This document shows positions 26,624-35,518 of a stretch of 47,655 bases of DNA, in pieces; the first letter of the stretch is position 1; each line of letters starts with the position of its first letter. Source of the DNA: an uncultured Clostridia bacterium (lineage in GTDB: Bacteria; Bacillota; Clostridia; Christensenellales; Borkfalkiaceae). The position numbers were made by a program, and so were the translations under genes. Location: assembly GCA_947177975.1 (NCBI GenBank), contig CAMWWH010000002.1, positions 1 through 47,655 on the forward strand. Direction: 5' to 3'. The notes below the pieces were generated by a model, which was not told the DNA's origin, made no database searches, and saw only the letters and a program-made list of their open reading frames with translations.

Positions 26624-29584
26624 TTAATTAATTGTCCATTTTTTGTTGTATACCGCAAACGCAAGCCAGCCGTTGCCTTCGCCCATACCGCCCGACATCG
26701 TGTCGATGAGCTTGTTGAGTATGCTCACGATTTCTTTGTCGGCGGGAACGAGTCCGTAGAGCGGGTCGTCTTCTTCCCTGTTCAACGCCTCGCCCAGATA
26801 TTCCAGCATCTTGGGGTGCTCGTTATCAATGCCGTTGTAAATATACTTTTTGAACGCGCCGTCTCTTATCATATATTCGAGCGTCCTGTAAGAATAGTCG
26901 ACGTCGGGATTCTCTTCCATAAAGAAGCTGCTGTAAGTCATATCTATATAGACGGGCTGTTCGCGGTCGGGCTGACCGTTCTTCACCGCGTAGTAGCGGT
27001 CGTCGGTTTCGTCGTACATAACGTCGATGCCGAGGTAGGTAAGCATAGTTCTGTTGTCGCCCAAATCTATCCAGGTCCAGGCGCCGCCCGCATACGAACA
27101 AATCATCATCTTCTCGTACGTTTCGCCCTTGTACGTAATTTCGAAGTCGTAATACGACCTTGTGCCCGACTTGGTTGCGAGGTAGAGATATATCTCCTGA
27201 CCCGCTTCCAAGGTCAAGTACATATTAAAGCCTTCGTACGTTTCGGTCATCATATACGCGTCGAAGTCGTTGACTTCCTCGCACATCGTCATATATTCGC
27301 CGTTTTTATCGTAAACGAGAATTTTGGGTTCGGGAGCTACGAAAATACTCGAGTTAGTGGTGGTACTTACGACCGTGGGCGAGCAACCCTCGGTGTAAGA
27401 ACGTATCTGATAAACGCCCGCTTCGCTTGCCTTGAACTTGTAGTAAGAGCCGTTCTGCACAAGCTGTAAGGGGAAGTTGATAATAGCCTTGTTTCTGCCT
27501 TCCTTGCCGAGCGTATCCAGGTTTTCGTCCGAGAGATGGGGGTCGCCCTTTAAGTACGCGGTGTAAGCGTTGTACTTGGTAAGACCCTTGGTGTAGTCGA
27601 CGTCCACGTTGCAGGTTGCACCGTCGCCGCCCTCGGCGTCGTGCTCCGGACCGTAGTGGTCGTAGTAAAAACAGAATTCAAGCCATTCATCGGGGTGCTG
27701 AGCGCCGCCTTCGCAGTCGGCGATAAGCGCGTCCGCCCATTCCTTTAAGGGGTCCGTCACGGGGATAAGGTAGTAGGGAGCGGGCATATAGTTCATAATA
27801 AGCACGTACGCGGTGTAAGCCTCGGTTACGTTCTTGTTGCCTATCATAACTTTTACGCTACTCGATTCGCCGTCGGGCGCCTTAACGATTTCCACGTACT
27901 TCTTTTCGGTAATGCTGAAAATGGTGGTAGAATACGTCGAGCCGTCGGATGCGGTCATAGTTTTGCCGTGCAAATCGCTCCAAGGAGTAACGTTGTTGAT
28001 GGACATATAGATGATAGGACCGTCTTTCGTATCCTTGTGATAGAAGCCGTCGTCGCCCATTACCGTTTTAACGTAGTTTTCGTATTGGTTGCCGGTAGTA
28101 GTGCCCGACGCACATTCGCGCATAACGTCAAGCGACTCGGTAACCGTTTCGGCGGTTGCCTTAACGGTGCTTATATTTCTTATTTTTGCAACGTCGTCGC
28201 CCGTGCCCGTGTCGGGGTCAGCCGCGTCTTTCTGGTATACGAACGCAATGTCGACGGTCTTGTCGCGGTCGGAAACGTACAGATTGACAGTGTGCCATTT
28301 GCCGTCGCCGCCCGAGTAACCCGTAGTCATCAGCACGCCGTCTAAAAGCACGTGCAGATAGTCCGCGCCCGCTTCCGAGGAAATGAAGAAATCGAACGAG
28401 AGCATATCGTCCTTTTTCATAACGACGTTGGCGTGAACGATAGCGTAGGAATTGTCTACGTCCGTGTTGGAGGAGTAGATATAGCTGCCGTCGGCGTCAG
28501 AACCGTTGAGCCAGGGCCAGGAATAGTCGTCCTTATCGGCAGTGAACGTTGCGTTAGTGTTCTCCGAAAGCGCCGCCTGCTCCAAAAGAAGAGTGGAGGG
28601 CATCTGAACGTTGGGCTTGACGCGGTCACCGCTCGAACTGTTGCTGTTATTGCTGCCGCTGCCGTCGTCTGTCTTGATATCCTGCACGTAGCCTGACGAA
28701 GCGAAGCTGCTGAACATCTGCGCCCAGTAGGGAGTGGAGGGCTGACCGCCCGTCTCTCTTGCGGCTATCATACCGTACCTGTCGATTACGATAGTGGTGG
28801 GGTAGTTGCCTATTCCGAACGCGGTGCAAAGACCCAATCTGTCAAGCCCCACGGGGAAGGTAAGTCCGTGCTCGTCCCTCTTGCTGATGACCGACGCGTC
28901 CGTGTCGCCCATAGAGGTGGTGCAGATACCGAGAACTTCGATATCGTTTGACGTAGCCTTTCTGGAAGCGTAAGCGCTCTGAAGGTGGGGGAATTCGCCG
29001 TTGCAGGGACCGCAGGACGTAAAGAAGAAATTCAGAACGACCGCCTTTTTCGTCTGTAACAGAGTGGAAAGCGTGTGGCTTCTTCCGTCGACGTCGGTGA
29101 ACGTAAAGTCCCTCATAATGTTGCCGGGAGCGTAAGAGTCCACCGTGCCCGACGCACTGATAACCTTGGAAGGTATGCGGATATTGACAGCCTCGCGCTT
29201 TTCCGCGTTGGTGGTATACGTTGTATTTCCGTTGAGGTAATAGCCTGCGGGAAGAGAGTTTTCGTCGATTTCGAGGCTGTATGCGCCGAGAGGAACGCTG
29301 AACTCGATTTTACCGTTTTTAGCTATGCCGCGCCTTACGACGGTATTGCCGTTTTTGAGCGCAATCTGCACGCCGTCGAGCTTCATACCGCCTTCGGAAG
29401 TCACGTTTACGACGTACTTCTCGCTTGTGGCGGGATTTTCTTCGCCGGAATTATCGGGATTGATATACGCGGGGTAAGAGAAGGGCGAAGTACCGCCGTT
29501 GCCCGACCCGTTATTACAGCCCGCCACGCTCAGCGTGAGCATCAACGCGGCAGCCGCCGCCAAAATCCTTGTGAATTTTTTCAT
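26624..29584 (-). CDS. Large surface lipoprotein with a TlpA-like thioredoxin domain
   Basis: The product has 986 residues. The lipobox VAGC gives lipidation at C23. A small beta domain (about 55-145) resembles a carboxypeptidase-regulatory or SpaA-like fold. Residues about 155-305 form a TlpA/redoxin domain with C191-G-P-C194 and a likely cis-proline in NYPTTIVID. Around 335-470 a jelly-roll-like segment follows, then about 500 residues I cannot assign, including a bacterial pre-peptidase-like beta region near 700-810. It should act as a thiol-disulfide protein on the outer face of the membrane. Such domains are normally 150-190 residues on their own, so this is a strongly extended form. Its operon faces the polyferredoxin/thioredoxin operon. 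Confidence 0.85.
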   Translation of the reverse strand: MKKFTRILAAAAALMLTLSVAGCNNGSGNGGTSPFSYPAYINPDNSGEENPATSEKYVVNVTSEGGMKLDGVQIALKNGNTVVRRGIAKNGKIEFSVPLGAYSLEIDENSLPAGYYLNGNTTYTTNAEKREAVNIRIPSKVISASGTVDSYAPGNIMRDFTFTDVDGRSHTLSTLLQTKKAVVLNFFFTSCGPCNGEFPHLQSAYASRKATSNDIEVLGICTTSMGDTDASVISKRDEHGLTFPVGLDRLGLCTAFGIGNYPTTIVIDRYGMIAARETGGQPSTPYWAQMFSSFASSGYVQDIKTDDGSGSNNSNSSSGDRVKPNVQMPSTLLLEQAALSENTNATFTADKDDYSWPWLNGSDADGSYIYSSNTDVDNSYAIVHANVVMKKDDMLSFDFFISSEAGADYLHVLLDGVLMTTGYSGGDGKWHTVNLYVSDRDKTVDIAFVYQKDAADPDTGTGDDVAKIRNISTVKATAETVTESLDVMRECASGTTTGNQYENYVKTVMGDDGFYHKDTKDGPIIYMSINNVTPWSDLHGKTMTASDGSTYSTTIFSITEKKYVEIVKAPDGESSSVKVMIGNKNVTEAYTAYVLIMNYMPAPYYLIPVTDPLKEWADALIADCEGGAQHPDEWLEFCFYYDHYGPEHDAEGGDGATCNVDVDYTKGLTKYNAYTAYLKGDPHLSDENLDTLGKEGRNKAIINFPLQLVQNGSYYKFKASEAGVYQIRSYTEGCSPTVVSTTTNSSIFVAPEPKILVYDKNGEYMTMCEEVNDFDAYMMTETYEGFNMYLTLEAGQEIYLYLATKSGTRSYYDFEITYKGETYEKMMICSYAGGAWTWIDLGDNRTMLTYLGIDVMYDETDDRYYAVKNGQPDREQPVYIDMTYSSFFMEENPDVDYSYRTLEYMIRDGAFKKYIYNGIDNEHPKMLEYLGEALNREEDDPLYGLVPADKEIVSILNKLIDTMSGGMGEGNGWLAFAVYNKKWTIN

Positions 29585-29630
29585 AATAACCTGTTTCCTG
29601 ATTGCGGGAAAAGTCCCGTAAAGTATCTTT

Positions 29631-29659
29631 ATTTTATAATATGGTTATATAAAAGTCAA
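29631..29659 (-). promoter_or_regulatory. Promoter of the redoxin lipoprotein operon
   Basis: On the minus strand TTGACT (29659-29654) and TAAAAT (29636-29631) are 17 bases apart, leaving a leader of roughly 40 bases before the ATG at 29584. A TATAAA overlaps at 15-base spacing. The rest of 29585-29750 shows only a weak AT-rich inverted repeat near 29724-29744 that may end the asparaginase transcript. Confidence 0.6.
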
Positions 29660-29750
29660 TAATTTATACGTCCGTGGGTATAATTTGACGGTATAAATAA
29701 ATTTTATGTGCCTCATAGTGTTAAATTATGCGCATAAATTTATATTCGTT

Positions 29751-30782
29751 TCAGATTTGCGGGAAGTCGATTTTTTCGAACGCGAAGTCGTCGTTGAAGT
29801 AAGCGTCGGCGGAAAGGTTAGCGCCGAGAGCGCTCATAACCTTTACAATCGTAAGCTCGATGGTCATATCGTAGACGAATATAACGTTTTCGGGTATGCC
29901 TACCATACTCGCGTAAACGCCCGCCTTGCTCATTACGGGCGCGAGGATAAGGGGCACGCCCCATTTTTCACAGTAGGCGGCGAACCTTTTGAAGTTGAGT
30001 TCCTCGCCCACGGTGCACACGGTGCCGCTGTGCGAAAGCTCGACTATGACCGCTTTGGGCTTGGTCGCCGAAAAGTCGTACACGGCAAAGTTCAAAAGCG
30101 AGCGCATGGTTATGAGCATAACCTCGTCGCAGAGCGCGTCGGATAAGGGGGGTATACGCAGGGCTTTTACTTCCTCTTTCGAAGGTAACACGCGGGAGGA
30201 GTTGTAAATTATTTCTTCGTCCTCGGTTACTTCTGCGAAATGCACTCCGAGCGCGCTGTGGTAAAAGCCGTTGATTTCGTCGGGGTAAGCGAGGCGCGAG
30301 CCCAAGTGGATTTTACAGTTTTCGTTGTCGTTGGCAAACGCGCAGTAAACGCCGCGCAAGCCCGACTTCTCGATAAAGGTAACCGCTCCCGAAAAATTCT
30401 TGACGCCGTTACTGCGCGGGTCGGTTAAGGGGTATAGCGCCGAAACGAGTACGAGGGGGATAGGTATATCGCACAGAACCAGACTGAGCCAGTTGACGGT
30501 AAAGCATAGAGTGTCCGTGCCGTGGGTGACGATAATGCCGTCGTATGCGGAATAGTCCACGCTCTTAATGCAGTCGTAAAGCGTTTTAAGGTCGCTCCTC
30601 TGCATATTTTCGCTGAGTATATTGAGGGGAGCAAGCACGTCGAATTTAACTTTATCGCCCTCTGCCGCACGGTATTTTTCAATCAACATTCTCTTGCTCG
30701 CGCCGCTCAAAGAAACGTTTTTGCCGTCGGAATCGCTTCCTATCGTGCCGCCCGTAAATATCACGCAGATTTTGTTTAACAT
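29751..30782 (-). CDS. Asparaginase-like protein (type I asparaginase family)
   Basis: The product has 343 residues. The family signatures are TGGTIGS (T10-S16, nucleophile T13) and HGTDTL (H87-L92, T89 and D90). Members split L-asparagine to aspartate and ammonia; with no signal peptide this one is cytoplasmic. The usual catalytic lysine should lie in a segment of the type GxRxxK; here the comparable stretch reads GSRLAYPDEINGF, with tyrosine (Y166) in its place. Either the alignment shifts or the activity differs from a classical asparaginase. AGAGG precedes the ATG and the gene has a near-consensus promoter. Confidence 0.8.
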   Translation of the reverse strand: MLNKICVIFTGGTIGSDSDGKNVSLSGASKRMLIEKYRAAEGDKVKFDVLAPLNILSENMQRSDLKTLYDCIKSVDYSAYDGIIVTHGTDTLCFTVNWLSLVLCDIPIPLVLVSALYPLTDPRSNGVKNFSGAVTFIEKSGLRGVYCAFANDNENCKIHLGSRLAYPDEINGFYHSALGVHFAEVTEDEEIIYNSSRVLPSKEEVKALRIPPLSDALCDEVMLITMRSLLNFAVYDFSATKPKAVIVELSHSGTVCTVGEELNFKRFAAYCEKWGVPLILAPVMSKAGVYASMVGIPENVIFVYDMTIELTIVKVMSALGANLSADAYFNDDFAFEKIDFPQI

Positions 30783-30806
30783 ACATATACCTCTTTTATC
30801 GTTTAA

Positions 30807-30835
30807 ATTATATCCTTTCGGCGGTAAAAAGTCAA
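30807..30835 (-). promoter_or_regulatory. Promoter of the asparaginase-like gene
   Basis: On the minus strand TTGACT (30835-30830) and TATAAT (30812-30807) are 17 bases apart. The AGAGG ribosome binding site lies downstream, about 7 bases before the start codon. Confidence 0.8.
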
Positions 30836-30845
30836 TTGCAGGCTA

Positions 30846-30874
30846 TTGAAAAAACCGCCGCTCTGTGCTATTAT
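30846..30874 (+). promoter_or_regulatory. Promoter of the alcohol dehydrogenase gene
   Basis: TTGAAA (30846-30851) and TATTAT (30869-30874) are 17 bases apart. It is divergent from the asparaginase promoter. The position excludes the longer reading of the gene that begins at 30846. Confidence 0.65.
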
Positions 30875-30893
30875 GTACGCAGGGGGATTTTTA

Positions 30894-32072
30894 ATGAATT
30901 CATTTTTATATAACGCACCGACAAAGGTGTATTTCGGACAAAACAGCGAGGAAAAGCTCACGGAAATTATTTCGGAGAGCGGGTATAAATGCGTACTTGT
31001 ACACTACGGGTGTGGCAGTGCGGTCAAGAGCGGGCTTATAAAGCGCGTGAAGTGGGCGCTCGAACACGCGGGCGTGAAGATTGTCGAGCTTGGCGGAGTT
31101 ATGCCCAACCCGCGGCTTTCGCTCGTTTACGAGGGAATAAAGCTGTGCCTTAGTGAGCACGTCGATTTTATTTTGGCAGTCGGAGGCGGCAGCGTAATCG
31201 ACAGCGCAAAGGCTATCGGTATGGGCGCTGCGGGCGGCGGCGACGTGTGGGACTACTACGAGGAAAAGCGTACGCCCGAAAAAACTTTGCCCGTGGGCGT
31301 CGTGCTCACGGTTGCGGCGGCGGGTAGCGAAATGAGCAAGTCGTCGGTAATAACCAACGATTATACGCAGGTAAAGCGCGGGCGCAACGCCGAGCTTTCC
31401 CGCCCCGTGTTCGCGGTTTTAAATCCCGAACTGACCGTGTCCGTGCCGCCCTATCCCACGGCTTGCGGCTGTGCGGACATCTTTATGCACACCTTGGAAA
31501 GATATCTCAACCGCGGCGAAAATCTGGAAGTTACCGACCGTATGGCGGAGGCGCTTATGACGACGGTAATCGAAGCTTCGAAAAAGGTCTGCCGTAAGCC
31601 CGACGATTTGAAGGCGCGCGCGGAGCTTATGTGGGCGGGCAGTCTGTCGCACAACGGACTTATGTCCTGCGGCACAGACGGCGGCGACTGGTGTACGCAC
31701 TCGTTAGGTCACGAGATTTCCGCGCTGTACGACGCGGCTCACGGAGCTTCGCTCACCGCGGTGTGGGGAGCGTGGGCGCGCTACGTCTATAAAAACTGTT
31801 TAAGCCGTTTCCATAAATTCGCCGTGCAGGTTATGGGTGTGCGACCCAACGGCACGCGCGAGGAGCTTGCGCTCAAAGGAATAGAGGCTTGTGTGGAGTG
31901 GTTCGCAAGTATGGGCTTGCCCACTTCGATAAGGGCGTTAGGCGTAAATCCCTCGGCGGACGATTTGAAGCTTATGGCGAAAAAGTGGGCGGAAAACAAC
32001 GGCGGAGAAAAGGGCAGTTGTAAAAAAATCAAGGAAAGCGACGCTCTCGCAATTTATACCGCCGCGCTCTGA
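30894..32072 (+). CDS. Iron-containing alcohol dehydrogenase (butanol dehydrogenase / YqhD type)
   Basis: The product has 392 residues, normal for the family. GGGS (97-100) binds the cofactor pyrophosphate, and the metal site is built from D195, H199 (DIFMH), H269 or H273 and H283 (SLGHEISALYDAAHG). It reduces aldehydes to alcohols with NAD(P)H in the cytoplasm, commonly as a fermentation or aldehyde-detoxifying step. I chose the ATG at 30894 because AGGGGG lies 8 bases upstream; an earlier in-frame ATG at 30846 coincides with the -35 box. No obvious terminator follows, so reading into the next two genes is possible. Confidence 0.9.
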   Translation: MNSFLYNAPTKVYFGQNSEEKLTEIISESGYKCVLVHYGCGSAVKSGLIKRVKWALEHAGVKIVELGGVMPNPRLSLVYEGIKLCLSEHVDFILAVGGGSVIDSAKAIGMGAAGGGDVWDYYEEKRTPEKTLPVGVVLTVAAAGSEMSKSSVITNDYTQVKRGRNAELSRPVFAVLNPELTVSVPPYPTACGCADIFMHTLERYLNRGENLEVTDRMAEALMTTVIEASKKVCRKPDDLKARAELMWAGSLSHNGLMSCGTDGGDWCTHSLGHEISALYDAAHGASLTAVWGAWARYVYKNCLSRFHKFAVQVMGVRPNGTREELALKGIEACVEWFASMGLPTSIRALGVNPSADDLKLMAKKWAENNGGEKGSCKKIKESDALAIYTAAL

Positions 32073-32085
32073 AAAAAGCGGTTAA

Positions 32086-32150
32086 TTGCGCCATATTACG
32101 GGGCGGCGTGTCGCCGCAGCCAAGTCTTTTGTTTGCGGCATATTACGGGG
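32086..32150 (+). repeat. Imperfect direct repeat with a GC hairpin upstream of the ASCH gene
   Basis: An 18-base unit (ttgcgNcatattacgggg) occurs at 32086-32103 and 32133-32150 with one mismatch. The second copy supplies the GGGGG ribosome binding site of the next gene. Between them a 6-bp hairpin (gcggcg 32103-32108, cgccgc 32112-32117) has no T-run. It may be a short duplication of the translation start region. Confidence 0.5.
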
Positions 32151-32157
32151 GCAATTT

Positions 32158-32907
32158 ATGAAATACGAGGTAATCGGCTGGACGTATTGCGGTACGCAAG
32201 CGTATACTGTGCATAAGGATATAACCGTCTGCGTGGACAACGCGATAATCGAAGAAATCCGCAAGCACGGCTACCTTTTCGGCGGAGACGTGCACGAAAA
32301 CTATTGCCCCGTTTTGAACGACGGCACTTACGTCAGCTATTCCTGGCGGGGCTGGGGCAGAATAATGGCGCTTGCCCACGGTATCGAAGACGAGCTGGGG
32401 TATATGTTTGCGTATATGGAAGACCTCACCGACCCCGCGGCGCGTAAACGTCCGAAGTGGGGCGAGGTCGACGATTCCCGCATAGTTCCCAAAGAAACGT
32501 TGACGGAAACCTTCGTTATGCGCCTTTCGGACGCTATGTTCGAGTTGGTCAAGGCGGGCACCAAGACGGTTGAAATAAGACTGTTCGACGAAAAGCGCAA
32601 GCTCATCGACATTGGCGATTATATCGAGTTCAGGAAGGTGAGCGACGAAAGCCAACGGGTAAAGCGGCGCGTGGCTGATTTGAATATATGGGAAACGTTC
32701 GAGGAGCTGTTCGAGGTAGAGAAATATCTCGGCGACCGCAAATGGGAGAAGAAACTGCGCTACCCGCCCGAGCAGGTCGGTTCGCCCGCAAACGCTACGG
32801 CAAAAGAAATGGCGGAGGCCATGTACAAATATTACGACAGGGCGCAGGTCGAAAAGTACGGCGTAATCGCGTTTATTTTGGAAGAGCCTACGCAAGGTGT
32901 AAAATAG
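32158..32907 (+). CDS. ASCH-domain protein with an unrecognised N-terminal half
   Basis: The product has 249 residues. The ATG at 32158 follows GGGGG by 6 bases; a reading from 32086 would cover the direct repeat and is rejected. Residues about 135-205 match the ASCH (PUA-like) fold: LVKAGTKTVEIRLFDEKRK, then IGDYIEFR, typical of proteins that bind RNA or modified nucleotides. Residues 1-130 are rich in aromatic residues (SYSWRGWG) and are not recognised. The GH43 glycosidase starts 21 bases downstream, so they are probably co-transcribed, though no functional link is obvious. Confidence 0.75.
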   Translation: MKYEVIGWTYCGTQAYTVHKDITVCVDNAIIEEIRKHGYLFGGDVHENYCPVLNDGTYVSYSWRGWGRIMALAHGIEDELGYMFAYMEDLTDPAARKRPKWGEVDDSRIVPKETLTETFVMRLSDAMFELVKAGTKTVEIRLFDEKRKLIDIGDYIEFRKVSDESQRVKRRVADLNIWETFEELFEVEKYLGDRKWEKKLRYPPEQVGSPANATAKEMAEAMYKYYDRAQVEKYGVIAFILEEPTQGVK

Positions 32908-32928
32908 TTTTTATAAGGAGTGCGGAAT

Positions 32929-34395
32929 ATGCGCTATACAAATCCTGTAGTAGACGGTGATTATCCCGACCCCGACGTCATACGCGTCGGGGAGGATTTC
33001 TATATGGTGGTGTCGTCGTTCAACTATACGCCGGGCGTGCCCGTCTTACATTCGCGCAATCTCGTGGAGTGGGAGCTCATCAACCACGTGTTCGACGAAA
33101 TTCCGTTCGAGCGGTTCGACAAGGTGTGCGAGGGCGACGGCGCGTGGGCGCCCTCTATCCGCTATCACAACGGAAAATTTTACTGCGTGATACCCTTCCC
33201 CGACGAGGGGGTTTACGTGTCCGAAACGACCGACCCGCGCGGAAAATGGTCGCCGCTGCGCTGCTTAATCGATGGCAAAGGGATAATCGACCCGTGCCCC
33301 ATATGGACGGACGGCAAGTGTTATCTTGCGGTTGCGTTCGCCAAGAGCCGTATAGGCTTCAATTCGTGCATAGGGCTGTACGAGGTCAGCGAGGATTTGA
33401 CCGAGTGCCTTTCGGAAAGCTACACGATTATTTACGACGGACAAAAAGACAACCCGACGATTGAAGGTCCGAAGTTCTATAAGCACGGCGAATACTTTTA
33501 CATTCTCGCGCCCGCGGGCGGGGTAAAGAGGGGCTGGCAGACGGCGCTGCGCAGTAAAGACGTTTACGGTCCGTACGAAAGCAAGGTCATATTAGCGCAG
33601 AACGACAGCTCGATAAACGGCCCCCATCAGGGCGCACTCGTCGATTTACCCGACGGCAAATGGGCTTTTATACACTTTCAGGATTTGAACGCCTACGGCA
33701 GAATAGTTAATTTACAGCCCGCAGTATGGCAAGGCGACTGGGTAATCTGCGGCGAGGTGCGCGATGAGTTTCCGGCGGGTACGCCCGTATACGGCGGGGA
33801 ATATCCCGTTAAAGTTAAAACGCGTTACCGCATACCCGAAAGCGATAATTTCAGGGGGAAAAAGCTTTCGCTTATCTGGCAGACCCCCGCGAACAAGGGC
33901 GAGGGCTGGTATTCCCTCGGCGGCGGACTGCGCCTTAACTGCGTGCCGTCGGAGGAACTTTTGAACGCAGTTCCGCAGGTTTTCACGACCAAGATAACGC
34001 GGGCTTCTTTCGTTGCCGAAGTTAAGATAGAACCGCATTTTACGTGCGACGGCGACGAGGCGGGATTTGTGCTGACGGGCGAAGAATACGCCTACGTCTG
34101 CGTTTGCAGACAGAACGGGGAGAATTATATTAAGCTCAGATACGGCGACGCGGACGGCGAGGAACGCTTCTGCAATATGCCGATGCGCAAGAAAAAGGTT
34201 GTAATAAAAATTATCGTCGAAAACCATTACCACGATTTCGACTATATGTTCAAGGTGAACGGTGAAGTACTGCCGTATGCGTTCGACGGAAAGGCGGGTA
34301 AATGGGTGGGCGCAAAGCTCGGCGTATACGCCCGCAACATTGCGGGAGAGAGCGGCGGCGGATTTGCGAAGTTCAAATATTTTAAAATAAAATAA
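32929..34395 (+). CDS. Glycoside hydrolase family 43 (beta-xylosidase/arabinofuranosidase type)
   Basis: The product has 488 residues. The five-bladed propeller carries the family's three acids: D14 (YPDPDVI, base), D121 (IIDPCPIW) and E179 (IEGPKF, acid). The N-terminal block NPVVDGDYPDPDVIRVGEDFY and SSFNYTPGVPVLHSRNL are typical of xylosidase-like members. Residues about 300-488 form the usual C-terminal beta-sandwich. There is no signal peptide, so it acts on imported oligosaccharides in the cytoplasm. The ATG at 32929 is 8 bases after AAGGAG; the GTG at 32920 overlaps that site. A terminator follows directly. Confidence 0.92.
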   Translation: MRYTNPVVDGDYPDPDVIRVGEDFYMVVSSFNYTPGVPVLHSRNLVEWELINHVFDEIPFERFDKVCEGDGAWAPSIRYHNGKFYCVIPFPDEGVYVSETTDPRGKWSPLRCLIDGKGIIDPCPIWTDGKCYLAVAFAKSRIGFNSCIGLYEVSEDLTECLSESYTIIYDGQKDNPTIEGPKFYKHGEYFYILAPAGGVKRGWQTALRSKDVYGPYESKVILAQNDSSINGPHQGALVDLPDGKWAFIHFQDLNAYGRIVNLQPAVWQGDWVICGEVRDEFPAGTPVYGGEYPVKVKTRYRIPESDNFRGKKLSLIWQTPANKGEGWYSLGGGLRLNCVPSEELLNAVPQVFTTKITRASFVAEVKIEPHFTCDGDEAGFVLTGEEYAYVCVCRQNGENYIKLRYGDADGEERFCNMPMRKKKVVIKIIVENHYHDFDYMFKVNGEVLPYAFDGKAGKWVGAKLGVYARNIAGESGGGFAKFKYFKIK

Positions 34396-34398
34396 AAA

Positions 34399-34426
34399 AA
34401 AGAAGAGCCGTGCGGCTCTTCTTTTT
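34399..34426. terminator. Bidirectional terminator between the GH43 and YitT genes
   Basis: A stem gaagagcc/ggctcttc with a GTGC loop (34402-34421) is flanked by an A-run on the left and TTTTT on the right. It serves the two convergent genes. Confidence 0.88.
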
Positions 34427-34442
34427 GATTATTTAATTCGCC

Positions 34443-35411
34443 TCATAACTCCGCGTCTTCGGGGTTCTGATAGCCCTCGCCGTAAATTTCTTTTGCGGAG
34501 GAAACAATCATAAACGCGTGCTTATCTTCCTCGTGCACGACGTCGCGGAGGCGGGGATAGAGGAAGGGTTTTACGACGCAGACAAGCATAACTTTATCCT
34601 CCTGCGTGTACGCGCCCTTCGCGTCGATAATGGTTGCGCCCGTATCGACTTCCTTTAAAATGCGTGCGACAATCTGTTCGTACTTTTCGCGCACGGTGAT
34701 AATGAAAATCGTCTTAGCCGAGTTCCCGCCGTACAGCACCCAGTCGAACACGAGTGTGAACACAAAGGTGGAAAGTGCGGTATAGAACAGCTTTTCGATA
34801 TTGTAGCCGTTCACGAAGAGCGAGCTTGTAACGATTATCATATCGGTGACGAACGAAATCATACCCGTCTTTAAGTGGCGGAATTTTTTACGCAGAAGTT
34901 TAACGATTATGTCCGTGCCCGCGGTGGACGCGCCCATACGGAAGATAAGTCCCATACCCGCGCCGAAGAGCACGCCGCCGACAACCGCGCCGATAAGTAT
35001 GGCGCTTGCGGGCGATGAGCAGTTTCGGGTTATAGGTAAAATATCAAGAACTTTCTCGCCGAAAACATATTCCCAAAGCGTCATTAAAAGCGAGGAGCTG
35101 ACGGTGGCGTAACCGGTGGAAATCAAAAACTTCCAGCCGAAAAATATCAGTCCCAAAATGAGCATGGGGATATTAAGAATGACTAAAATTATACCTTGCG
35201 GTATGGGAATAAACGTGCTGAAAATAATGGATATACCCGTCATACCGCCTGCGGACAGGTCGGCGGGGGTAATAAACACCGCTATTCCGAGCGAATAGAT
35301 TATACAGCCCAACGTAATAACCGCGTACTGTCTTAAAACGTTTAACGCTATTTTCTTTTTAGAAGGTTTTACAGCCGCGTTCGCCGCGGACTTGTTCAAA
35401 TTGTTTTCCAC
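34443..35411 (-). CDS. YitT family membrane protein
   Basis: The product has 322 residues from the GTG at 35411. Five or six helices fill residues about 20-215 (for example YAVITLGCIIYSLGIAVFIT, GAVVGGVLFGAGMGLIF), followed by a soluble DUF2179-type domain (about 225-315) starting TIFIITVREKYEQIV. The family's molecular role is not firmly known. A longer reading would begin at a TTG at 35447, but that TTG is the first part of a perfect -35 box, so it cannot be translated from this promoter. The GTG at 35411 falls where the mRNA should begin, implying leaderless translation; a TTG at 35399 is the alternative. Confidence 0.85.
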   Translation of the reverse strand: MENNLNKSAANAAVKPSKKKIALNVLRQYAVITLGCIIYSLGIAVFITPADLSAGGMTGISIIFSTFIPIPQGIILVILNIPMLILGLIFFGWKFLISTGYATVSSSLLMTLWEYVFGEKVLDILPITRNCSSPASAILIGAVVGGVLFGAGMGLIFRMGASTAGTDIIVKLLRKKFRHLKTGMISFVTDMIIVTSSLFVNGYNIEKLFYTALSTFVFTLVFDWVLYGGNSAKTIFIITVREKYEQIVARILKEVDTGATIIDAKGAYTQEDKVMLVCVVKPFLYPRLRDVVHEEDKHAFMIVSSAKEIYGEGYQNPEDAEL

Positions 35412-35418
35412 ATAATAT

Positions 35419-35447
35419 ATTATAAAAATTGTAGCCGTCCGTGTCAA
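35419..35447 (-). promoter_or_regulatory. Consensus promoter of the YitT gene
   Basis: On the minus strand TTGACA (35447-35442) and TATAAT (35424-35419) are exactly 17 bases apart, a perfect consensus. The -10 box ends 7 bases before the GTG at 35411. Confidence 0.88.
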
Positions 35448-35465
35448 CTATCGCCCGCCGATTTC

Positions 35466-35494
35466 TTTACTTTTTGATAATAAAGTAATATAAT
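35466..35494 (+). promoter_or_regulatory. Promoter of the MATE/deacetylase/KduD-like operon
   Basis: TTTACT (35466-35471) and TATAAT (35489-35494) are 17 bases apart. A ribosome binding site ACGGAG (35505-35510) follows. Confidence 0.6.
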
Positions 35495-35518
35495 GAGCAG
35501 TAATACGGAGTGGCTCAA

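Noticed and set aside
35412-35447. Start of the YitT gene at the TTG at 35447
   Set aside because: That TTG is the beginning of a perfect -35 box, so a transcript from this promoter would not include it.
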